In this document: piece by piece, positions 28,896 to 36,426 of the stretch
Layout of the letters: each line of letters starts with the position of its first letter
Position numbering within the stretch: position 1 is the stretch's first letter
Assembly: GCA_029776595.1 (NCBI GenBank)
Contig: JAKOSX010000139.1
Location: 1 to 36,426, forward strand
Length of the DNA: 36,426 nucleotides
DNA from: Bacillota bacterium
GTDB lineage: Bacteria; Bacillota; UBA4882; UBA8346
Reading direction: 5' to 3'
Made by a program: the position numbers and the translations under genes
The notes under the pieces: generated by a model
What the model was told of the DNA's origin: nothing
Databases searched by the model: none
What the model saw: only the letters and a program-made list of their open reading frames with translations

Positions 28896-29369
28896 TTACG
28901 GTTTGTGAGCCGCAACACCGGTGGAACCCATCCCGCCGGCGCCCCGGACAGTCTCTCCCAACCTTTCGGTTTCGTCCCACTCCACTTGGAAAACAGGGAA
29001 AAAAGCTATCTGTGCCACGCGATCCCCGGGATTGACAACGAAATCGGTTGGGCCGTCGTTTTTAACCAGACAAATAATCTCGCCCCGATAATCGCTGTCA
29101 ATGACTCCGACCGCATTGGAAAGGGAAATGCCGTGTTTCGAAGCCAGCCCGCTCCGGGGGAAAAGGAGCGCTACCATCTCCGGCCCGGGTAATTCGATGG
29201 CAATCCCCGTCGGAATGCTGCCGCGGCCCCCGGCCGGAATGACGATGGGTTCCTCGCAGCATGCATGCAAATCCATCCCCGCCGATCCGGGCGTAGCATA
29301 GGAAGGCATGGGAATCTGCCGCTTGATCAGGGGGGATACGATTTTAACCTTTACTTTTTGTTCCGCCAT
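28896..29369 (-). CDS. dut: Deoxyuridine 5'-triphosphate nucleotidohydrolase
   Basis: ATPGSAGMDLHACCEE, LFPRSGLASKHGISLSNAVGVIDSDYRGEI, PGDRVAQIAFFPV, RGAGGMGSTG: dUTPase motifs 1-5. Confidence 0.95.
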   Translation of the reverse strand: MAEQKVKVKIVSPLIKRQIPMPSYATPGSAGMDLHACCEEPIVIPAGGRGSIPTGIAIELPGPEMVALLFPRSGLASKHGISLSNAVGVIDSDYRGEIICLVKNDGPTDFVVNPGDRVAQIAFFPVFQVEWDETERLGETVRGAGGMGSTGVAAHKP

Positions 29370-30606
29370 GGGTCGCCTCCGCTTTTCCAAAGGGCCCGAT
29401 AGCCGTGGTAATCAGCCGGTCATCCGCCAACAATTCCACGGCTAAGGCCTGTACTTCTTCAGCCGTAACCGCTTCGATCCGGGCAACGGTCTCCTCAGGG
29501 GTTAAAAGAGGATCGTCGAACAATTCCATTTTAGCCAGGCGGCTCATCCGGTTACACGTACTTTCCAAACTCAACAGTAGATTGCCCTTGAGCTGCTCTT
29601 TGGCCCGGTTTAATTCCTCTTGGTCAACCGGCCGTTCTCGCAATTTGGCAATCTCCTCCCGGATTAAAGCGACGACCCGCTCAAAATTGGCCATGCTTGT
29701 CCCGGCATAAATCGTAAAGACGCCGGTATCCATAAACGCCGAATGACTGGTGCCCGTCGAATACACCAATCCTTCATCCTCCCGCAGTCGTTGAAACAAA
29801 CGGGAACTAACGCTTCCTCCAAAAATGCTGTCCATCAAAATAACAGCGTATTTCCGGGGATCTTTACGGGATATCCCTCGGCTGCCGATACACAGATGGA
29901 CCTGTTCCGTATCTTTATCCCTAAAATAGATCGTCGGCTCCAATTGGGGCAATATCGAGAGATCCGGTTCGCTTTTTCCGTTCAACGCGGAAAATCTTCC
30001 CTCGACTTCTGCAATAACTTGGTCGATCTGGATATTTCCCGCTAATGCAAATACTATGTTATCTGGGGTATAATGTTTCTGAAGGTAGTCTATTAAAATT
30101 TCCCGGTTAAACTGGGATACCGTTTCCGGAGTCCCTAAAATGGTCCGGCCCAACGCATGGCCTTTCAGTACCAAATTGAAAAAAATATCATATATCAGTT
30201 CATCCGGCGCGTCCTCATAGGACTTGATCTCTTCCAGGACCACCGATTTTTCTTTTTCGATTTCAACCGGGTGAAACAGCGAATTGGTAACCATATCGGC
30301 CAATAAGTCGACGCCCAGTTGAAAATGCTGATCCAGCACTTTGGCATAATAACAGGTGTATTCTTTGGTCGTAAACGCATTGAGTTGGCCGCCAACGGCA
30401 TCGATGGTCTCTGCGATTTGACGCGTCGTCCGTCGGCCGGTGCCTTTAAACATCATATGCTCAATAAAATGAGAAATCCCATTATACTGGGGTTTTTCAT
30501 TCCTGGAACCGGTTCTTGTCCAAACGCCTAATGATACGGAACGGCCATAAGGTATCGTTTCACATACAATTTTCAATCCGTTGGATAATGTTATGCGCTG
30601 ATACAT
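29344..30606 (-). CDS. M16 family zinc metallopeptidase
   Basis: RNEKPQYNGISHFIEHMMFKGTGRRT (HxxEH inverzincin motif), full M16 layout; overlaps dut by 26 nt. Confidence 0.93.
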   Translation of the reverse strand: MYQRITLSNGLKIVCETIPYGRSVSLGVWTRTGSRNEKPQYNGISHFIEHMMFKGTGRRTTRQIAETIDAVGGQLNAFTTKEYTCYYAKVLDQHFQLGVDLLADMVTNSLFHPVEIEKEKSVVLEEIKSYEDAPDELIYDIFFNLVLKGHALGRTILGTPETVSQFNREILIDYLQKHYTPDNIVFALAGNIQIDQVIAEVEGRFSALNGKSEPDLSILPQLEPTIYFRDKDTEQVHLCIGSRGISRKDPRKYAVILMDSIFGGSVSSRLFQRLREDEGLVYSTGTSHSAFMDTGVFTIYAGTSMANFERVVALIREEIAKLRERPVDQEELNRAKEQLKGNLLLSLESTCNRMSRLAKMELFDDPLLTPEETVARIEAVTAEEVQALAVELLADDRLITTAIGPFGKAEATHGGTKSKG

Positions 30607-30925
30607 GCAGTTGTCCTTTGATTATTCGTTAGATTTCATCGATTTGATTCACATATTCGCCCTTGAACATAAAAATCCTTTTTATCTCTTTTTTCTCTTT
30701 TGATCCATTCATACATATCCCCCAAATTCCTCGATTTATTCCAGTTAATTCTCATATTGCCTGCTATTTGTGGTTTTGGAGGGATGTTCTTAAAGGTTTT
30801 GGCAGCTAAAGGCCGAATTATGTAAATTATACTGTAATACTGCACATTTCGTGTCGATCCACGCCGCATAAATCCATTGGCATTCCATTGACGCGGACGA
30901 CTTTTATATAGAAGGGAGTTACCCG

Positions 30926-32218
30926 ATGCAAGGCAACTTAATGACAACATTGTTTGCTCTGATATTTTATTTGGCTTCCGGATTACTCGGTGGTAACAGC
31001 CTGCAAAACAATGTCACCGTCCCCGATACAGTCAGTACCGGGCAGCAAAGCATTTATCCTTACGCTGCCACCGTTAACAGCAAACAGGCTATGATTCGCA
31101 GCGGGGCATCGGCTGAAAGCGAAATCGTGGATACGGTTGCCGAAGGGTCCAGCTTGCTGGTATTATCCGAAAAAAACGGTTGGTTGCAGGTGCAAACCGA
31201 AACCGACAAAAGCGGATGGATCGCCAAATGGATGGTGAAAACGAAAACTCTGTCCGGAAGTTCAAAGGTAGGTAATAAAGTCATCGCCGGCTATTATGTG
31301 CAAAACAGCCAAAGCGACCAATTGGCCTATAATTCGTTAACCAAAAACCTGGGGTCAATTAATATGGTCATCCCTTTTTCATTCAAGGTGGACCAATATG
31401 GAACGGTCAGCGGCACGCATAATTCCAAAGCGGTTTCCCTCATTCGTTCCGCCGGCGGAGATGCTTTGGCATTGGTCAACAATATCCAGGGCGGAAACTT
31501 CAGCAGCAACACCATTCATCGGATGTTGACCAGCTCAACCGCCCGGTCCCGTGCCGTCAACGGAATTGTCCGGATATTATCGGAAAACGGTTATCAAGGG
31601 GTCAATATCGACTTTGAAAATGTCCCGGCCAGTGACCGGATGTACCTGACCGCATTTTTCAGAGAGCTCTCAGCAGCGCTCCGGCCGAAAGGACTGCTGG
31701 TCACCGCTTCGGTTCCGGCCAAAACCTATGACGACAAAAAATCGGCCCACGCCGGGGCTTATGACTATGCCGCATTGGCCCCGTATATCGACCAATTGAT
31801 GATTATGGCCTATGACGAGCATTATGCCGGTGGTTCGGCCGGTCCGGTAGCTTCTTATCCGTGGGTCGAAAAAGTCATTCAATATGCCATGAAATACTAT
31901 CCGTCCCAAAAAATCGTGCTGGGAATCGCCGGATACGGTTATGACTGGACCAGCGGTTCCGGGAAAGCTCGGACCTATAGCGCCATTCAAAACCTGATCA
32001 AAAAATACGGTGTCTCCCCCAAATGGCATTCCGTTTACAAAGTGCCTTATTTCACCTATAAAAGCTGGGGTACCAAACATGAAGTCTGGTATGAAAACAG
32101 CCACAGCACCGCCGCAAAGATGACATTGGTTAAAAAATACAATCTGCGAGGAGTTGCCGTCTGGCGGTTGGGTTACGAAGATCAAAACATCTGGAAGATC
32201 ATCATCCAAAATATCTAA
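30926..32218 (+). CDS. SH3 domain plus GH18-type glycosidase (YaaH/chitinase-like)
   Basis: Signal peptide; bacterial SH3 region MIRSGASAESEIVDTVAEGSSLLVLSEKNGWLQVQTETDKSGWIAKWM; GH18 catalytic-type GYQGVNIDFENVPASD; LMIMAYDEHY; KIVLGIAGYGYDW. Confidence 0.88.
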   Translation: MQGNLMTTLFALIFYLASGLLGGNSLQNNVTVPDTVSTGQQSIYPYAATVNSKQAMIRSGASAESEIVDTVAEGSSLLVLSEKNGWLQVQTETDKSGWIAKWMVKTKTLSGSSKVGNKVIAGYYVQNSQSDQLAYNSLTKNLGSINMVIPFSFKVDQYGTVSGTHNSKAVSLIRSAGGDALALVNNIQGGNFSSNTIHRMLTSSTARSRAVNGIVRILSENGYQGVNIDFENVPASDRMYLTAFFRELSAALRPKGLLVTASVPAKTYDDKKSAHAGAYDYAALAPYIDQLMIMAYDEHYAGGSAGPVASYPWVEKVIQYAMKYYPSQKIVLGIAGYGYDWTSGSGKARTYSAIQNLIKKYGVSPKWHSVYKVPYFTYKSWGTKHEVWYENSHSTAAKMTLVKKYNLRGVAVWRLGYEDQNIWKIIIQNI

Positions 32219-32227
32219 AGCAATTCG

Positions 32228-32254
32228 GGACAGTTCAACGAACTGTCCCTTTTG
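32228..32254. terminator. Terminator between convergent genes
   Basis: GGGACAGTTCaacGAACTGTCCCtttt. Confidence 0.7.
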
Positions 32255-32277
32255 TTTCGAAATTCGACTGCAAACGT

Positions 32278-33261
32278 TCATTCCAATACCGAAGACACCG
32301 TTCCAGGGGTTAACCCTTTCTCACGCAACGCTTTGATAAGCCTGGGAAGGGCCTTCGCCGTCGAGACCGTCGGGTGCATTAAGATGATCCCGCCGGGCTG
32401 AATCTTCCCCATGACCCGTTGTAACAGCAGATCCGGCCCGGGATTTTTCCAGTCAACGGTATCCACCGACCACATCACCGTACGGTATCCCAGTTCACCG
32501 GCGGTGCCCACGATCTCGGCATTGATTTCACCGTAGGGGGGAGCAAACAAGTTGGATGGCTCCTTGCCGGTCACCGAACGTAGCAGTGCCGCATTTTCCA
32601 AAATCAATCTCCGTAACTCATCGCGGCGCATCTGCTGCGGATGGCCGTGATATAAGCCATGATTGGCGATTTCATGGCCGGCGGCGGCAATCTCCTTCAC
32701 CAGTTCCGGAAAGGCCTTCACCCAGCTTCCAACGAAAAAGAAGGTCGCTTTCACTTTTTCCTCTTCCAGCGTTTTCAGCATTTCGCCTAAAAACTCTTCG
32801 CCCCATGCCACATTAATGGCAAAAGCCACCTTTTGGCTTTCCGGTTTCCCCTGATATACCGGTTTAAAGAAATCCTCCGAAATCTTCGCCGGAACTTCGG
32901 CCACCACCAAATTGAGCCTGGAGCCGGGTTTGGCCATGCAAACCTTGTTGACCGTATCGGCAATCATCACCATTTTACCGGGTTTGGAGGGGATAATTTC
33001 TCCGGTCTCCGAAAAATAACCGGCATTCTGGGGCTCCCGGTTGACTTTCACCGCCATCTTCTTCACTAAGTTGCTGACTTCCTCGGGCAACATTCCCTCC
33101 ACATTATAACCTTCAAGGTAAACACCGTTTTTCACCCCGAAGATTTTCCGAACTGTGCGATCCCAATGAAGTCTCACGCCCACCAATACGGTCAGAATGA
33201 TCATGGCCCACAACGCGGCATATATCTGTTTTCTATTGATAAACAGCACGTTCACTTTCAT
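32278..33261 (-). CDS. Polysaccharide deacetylase-family protein, YlxY-like
   Basis: NodB-like fold: EKVKATFFFVGSWVKAFPELVKEIAAAGHEIANHGLYHGHP ... LFAPPYGEIN ... VMWSVDTVDWKNPG ... PGGIILMHPT; first motif is VAFAINVAWGEE rather than TFDDG. Confidence 0.85.
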   Translation of the reverse strand: MKVNVLFINRKQIYAALWAMIILTVLVGVRLHWDRTVRKIFGVKNGVYLEGYNVEGMLPEEVSNLVKKMAVKVNREPQNAGYFSETGEIIPSKPGKMVMIADTVNKVCMAKPGSRLNLVVAEVPAKISEDFFKPVYQGKPESQKVAFAINVAWGEEFLGEMLKTLEEEKVKATFFFVGSWVKAFPELVKEIAAAGHEIANHGLYHGHPQQMRRDELRRLILENAALLRSVTGKEPSNLFAPPYGEINAEIVGTAGELGYRTVMWSVDTVDWKNPGPDLLLQRVMGKIQPGGIILMHPTVSTAKALPRLIKALREKGLTPGTVSSVLE

Positions 33262-33365
33262 ATCCCCCCGATCTTGGTGATGATCTATGCGGGGAGAAAG
33301 GGAAATAGAACCCGGCCAATATAAAAAGGCCCGATATGGACCTTATCTGAAGCAATACTTCCGTT

Positions 33366-34517
33366 TCAACCATTTTCGATCAAATCCGCGATTAGTCCGG
33401 CAACCCGGGTCATCACGCCCGGCGGGCCGATCTTTTCCCGAACCTGTTGCAATGCCCGGCGAATCCGGAGATTCACCTCCGGGTCGTACAACATCGTTTG
33501 CAAGGCAGCCCGCACATTCTCCGGTGTTAGGTCTTTTTGCAACACTTCCGGTACCACCGAAGCCCCTGCAATCAAATTGGGCAGCCCAATCCAGGGACGG
33601 ACCACCCGGCGTTCCGGGGATTCCAGCCGTTTGTAGATAAAATAGGATAAACCCGACACCCGGTAGATAATCACCATCGGAACCCCGATGATCGCTGCTT
33701 CCAACGTCGCCGTGCCCGAAGCGATGATGGCCGCATCCGCCGCCGCCATCAGCTCATATACATCGCCGCCGGTGACCGTCACTTTCACCGGATATTGGGA
33801 GAGGATAGACTCCAGCCAATCCCGGTCAATGGAAGTCGCCACCGGCAACACCAATTGCAGAGACGCATCATTCAATCCGGTTATCGTCTCCAACATTACC
33901 GGCAACAGCCTGGCCACTTCCTGCCGTCGGCTTCCCGGCAGCAATGCCACCAATTTTCGTTCCGGATCCAACCCCAGCTTCGCCCGATATTCCAAAGGAG
34001 ACATTCGACTTTGAACCCGGTCGATAAGGGGATGCCCCACGGAGACCACATTCACCCCGAACTTTCGGTAAAAATCAGATTCAAACGGTAACACGGCCAA
34101 CAGCAACCGGACCCGTTCCGCCAATTTTCTGGCCCGATCTTCTCCATACGCCCAAGCGGAAGGAGAAAACATGCAGACCACCGGAATTCCCATCCGCTTC
34201 GCTTCTTTGGCCAGTACCAGGTTGAAACCACCGGAATCCAACCAAATGACGACATCGGGACGATCTTTCTCCCAAAAGGCCACAATTTCCCCGACCAGTT
34301 TCTTTAAGCGCCGTAAATTGCGCAGGGCTTCAAAAAAACCAATGGTGCTTTTGGCTGTCGAATCATAAAGCAGTTGAACGCCTGCAGCCGCCATCCGTCG
34401 GCCTCCGATTCCGGTGAACCGGGCTTCGGGAAGCCTTTTTTGCAATTCTTGGACCAGCACCTCTCCATGCATATCCCCTGAAAACTCACAGGTAGACACA
34501 AAGATATGACGTTTCAT
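33366..34517 (-). CDS. lpxB: Lipid-A-disaccharide synthase
   Basis: FVSTCEFSGDMHGEVLVQELQKRLPEARFTGIGGRRMAAAGVQLLYDSTAKSTIGFFEALRNL ... LLPGSRRQEVARLLPVMLE ... ASGTATLEAAIIGVPMVIIYRVSGLSY. Confidence 0.95.
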   Translation of the reverse strand: MKRHIFVSTCEFSGDMHGEVLVQELQKRLPEARFTGIGGRRMAAAGVQLLYDSTAKSTIGFFEALRNLRRLKKLVGEIVAFWEKDRPDVVIWLDSGGFNLVLAKEAKRMGIPVVCMFSPSAWAYGEDRARKLAERVRLLLAVLPFESDFYRKFGVNVVSVGHPLIDRVQSRMSPLEYRAKLGLDPERKLVALLPGSRRQEVARLLPVMLETITGLNDASLQLVLPVATSIDRDWLESILSQYPVKVTVTGGDVYELMAAADAAIIASGTATLEAAIIGVPMVIIYRVSGLSYFIYKRLESPERRVVRPWIGLPNLIAGASVVPEVLQKDLTPENVRAALQTMLYDPEVNLRIRRALQQVREKIGPPGVMTRVAGLIADLIENG

Positions 34518-34577
34518 CGACGCAACTCCATATGTAACCGTTTTCGATAATATTCTCCTTCGACAACCATTCCCCTT

Positions 34578-35318
34578 CTATGGTGCCATCTCTTCCAAAT
34601 GGATCTCCAGTTGCCCCTGGGTCAACTGCAACCGGGTAATCTTCAGCGGCCAATCCTTCATCACCTCGAAATTCAGCGGAATCTGGGCGGTGATCAGCTT
34701 CACCAAATCACCGGGAACTTCCCGTCCGCCGATAATGACGGACTCCGTAAAAAAACGAACGGTTTTCGGGCCGGAAGCTTCCACCCGTTCCTCGAGGACA
34801 ATATCCGTGGCCCTGCCGAACAGACTTACTTTTCCGGAAATTCGGATCCGTCCCGGAAGAATCACCGTTTTCGGTTGGAATTCGGGATAATTGAGATTTA
34901 AATAATCCGAAAGCGCCGTTTCACTAATGATCCCCTGCACTTGGGTGGCTCCGATCCGTTCGACCCGCAATTGCTTTTCCCGGATAAGCGACGGTAAATC
35001 CAGATCCAGCCATTCATTGTCCACCCGGAGATATTGATAGCGAAGGTCGCTGATGATACAGTTTTTTGCCTCCAGACGGATCCGTTTCACCTTCCCCCGC
35101 ACCACATCCGTCAGCTTGATCCACCCCATCGATGCTTTTAGCTGAAAACCGGCACCGCCGCTCTCGATGAACTGACGGGACAACAGGAAACGGACCCAGA
35201 GATTCATTCCGACTTGCAGCAAAATGACGACAAGAAAAACCCCTGCCACGATCAACAGGGTCCTTCGTTGCTTTGAAAGGCGATACAGCCAGTCCCGCCA
35301 AGCCCCGAAATTTCGCAT
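34578..35318 (-). CDS. DUF2993 (LmeA-like) membrane-anchored lipid-binding-like protein
   Basis: Single N-terminal TM then KASMGWIKLTDVVRGKVKRIRLEAKNCIISDLRYQYLRVDNEWLDLDLPSL ... ALSDYLNLNYPEFQPKTV, typical DUF2993 layout. Confidence 0.7.
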   Translation of the reverse strand: MRNFGAWRDWLYRLSKQRRTLLIVAGVFLVVILLQVGMNLWVRFLLSRQFIESGGAGFQLKASMGWIKLTDVVRGKVKRIRLEAKNCIISDLRYQYLRVDNEWLDLDLPSLIREKQLRVERIGATQVQGIISETALSDYLNLNYPEFQPKTVILPGRIRISGKVSLFGRATDIVLEERVEASGPKTVRFFTESVIIGGREVPGDLVKLITAQIPLNFEVMKDWPLKITRLQLTQGQLEIHLEEMAP

Positions 35319-35398
35319 GGAAACACTCCTTTGTCGTATTTATGCCAAGATTTCAGTGTTTATATGCAATTATCGGTTGCGGGAGCCGCAAGCTGCCA

Positions 35399-36426
35399 TC
35401 ATTTCCCCTTCAATTCCGCGATCTCTTCCTTCAATTGTTCGATGGTTTTCTTCATCGCCCGAAATTCTTTCAACAAATCCGGCAAATGTTGGGCCGCAGC
35501 CTCAACCCTCAATTGTTTGGCATGCGGCCGGGCCGGATCGCCGGAAACAAAGGATTTCGGAGGAAGCGAGTTGGTTACCTTGGAACAACCTGCCACCACT
35601 GAATCATCCCCCACCGTCAAGTGCCCGGCAAGACCGGCTTTACCGGCTAACGTCACCCGATCCCCGGTGATACTGCTGCCGGCCAGACCGGCTTGGCCGC
35701 AAACCAGATTGTCCGCGCCCACTTCGCAGTTATGGCCGACCTGGACCAAATTGTCGATTTTGGTTCCCCGTTTAATCCGGGTCACACCGGTTGTCGCCCG
35801 GTCGATGGTCGTATTGGCACCAATCTCCACGTCATCTTCAACGACAACGATGCCCACTTGCGGCACTTTAAAATGTTTCCCGTCCACAGTGACATATCCG
35901 AAACCATCTGCGCCGATAACCGCTCCGGCATGAATCTCGACCCGGTTGCCGATCTGACAGCCTTCCCGGATCACTACATTCCCATGGATCATTCCGTCTT
36001 CCCCGATGACCACCCCGTCACCGATCCACGCTCCGGCAGCGACAATCGTCCCTTTTCCGATCCGGACATTCTTCCCGATGTATACCAACGGCCCGATCTC
36101 CGCGCCGTCTCCCTGGAACCCTTCACCCACCACGGCGGTTGAATGCACTCCCGGCACACACGGGCGTTTCTCTGTGAAATATGTTAAAAGTTGGGCAAAA
36201 GCCAATTTAGGATTGGCAACCTCAATGGAAGGTTTGGGCAAAGCGCCGGTCCCCAAAGGAACAATCACCGCCGCCGCCGGGCTTCGCAAAGCCTTTTCCA
36301 ACGCAGTTTTATTGCCGCCCAGTGTCAAATCGCCGGGTCTCAAATCATCCACGCCGGCCACGCGGGTAATCTCGGTATTTCCGTCTCCAATCACCGTTCC
36401 ATTGACCACTTGGGCCAATTCCGTCA
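35399..36426 (-). CDS. lpxD: UDP-3-O-acylglucosamine N-acyltransferase; 5' end probably just outside the window
   Basis: Left-handed beta-helix hexapeptides, [54 protein letters not shown]; frame remains open as ...[15 protein letters not shown] to the edge. Confidence 0.93.
   Translation of the reverse strand, partial: TELAQVVNGTVIGDGNTEITRVAGVDDLRPGDLTLGGNKTALEKALRSPAAAVIVPLGTGALPKPSIEVANPKLAFAQLLTYFTEKRPCVPGVHSTAVVGEGFQGDGAEIGPLVYIGKNVRIGKGTIVAAGAWIGDGVVIGEDGMIHGNVVIREGCQIGNRVEIHAGAVIGADGFGYVTVDGKHFKVPQVGIVVVEDDVEIGANTTIDRATTGVTRIKRGTKIDNLVQVGHNCEVGADNLVCGQAGLAGSSITGDRVTLAGKAGLAGHLTVGDDSVVAGCSKVTNSLPPKSFVSGDPARPHAKQLRVEAAAQHLPDLLKEFRAMKKTIEQLKEEIAELKGK

Noticed and set aside
30636-30950. 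104-aa minus ORF upstream of the M16 peptidase
   Set aside because: Overlaps the start and promoter region of the plus-strand GH18 gene; no recognisable motif or RBS.
1-36426. tRNA, rRNA, CRISPR arrays, transposase or phage genes
   Set aside because: No cloverleaf-like, rRNA-like or regularly spaced repeat sequences, and no transposase or integrase ORFs were recognised by reading both strands.

Overview
This 36.4 kb window is a bacterial chromosomal segment with moderate GC, mostly minus-strand coding. It looks like a diderm member of the Firmicutes (inference: PcrA, YlxY-like and M16/dut neighbourhood together with lpxB/lpxD). Recognisable content: an AMIN/copper-amine-oxidase-N-type secreted protein (truncated at the left edge), PcrA/UvrD helicase, PL9-like pectate lyase, DUF1653 protein, MATE efflux protein, 2-keto-3-deoxygluconate kinase, an IclR-family regulator (KdgR-like), a six-repeat beta-propeller-like protein, a two-gene secreted/lipoprotein module, a SAM methyltransferase, an MFS transporter, two small tandem ORFs, a eukaryotic-type hexokinase, a beta-phosphoglucomutase-like HAD hydrolase, an ABC exporter, MscL, an amidase_3 cell-wall hydrolase, a rhamnogalacturonan-lyase-like gene split by one in-frame amber codon, IlvE, dUTPase, M16 peptidase, an SH3-GH18 protein, a YlxY-like polysaccharide deacetylase, LpxB, a DUF2993/LmeA-like protein and LpxD (truncated at the right edge). 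No rRNA, tRNA, CRISPR array or intact mobile element was seen. The observations most worth follow-up are: (1) the TGG-to-TAG-type amber in the rhamnogalacturonan lyase; (2) overlapping KdgR-box-like palindromes at the iclR gene; (3) the 11.3-14.6 kb overlapping two-gene module of unknown function; (4) an unexplained structured intergenic segment at 9.55-9.72 kb; (5) an island of decayed and intact tiny genes at 17.0-18.2 kb. I did not find convincing evidence for a wholly new defence or mobile system.
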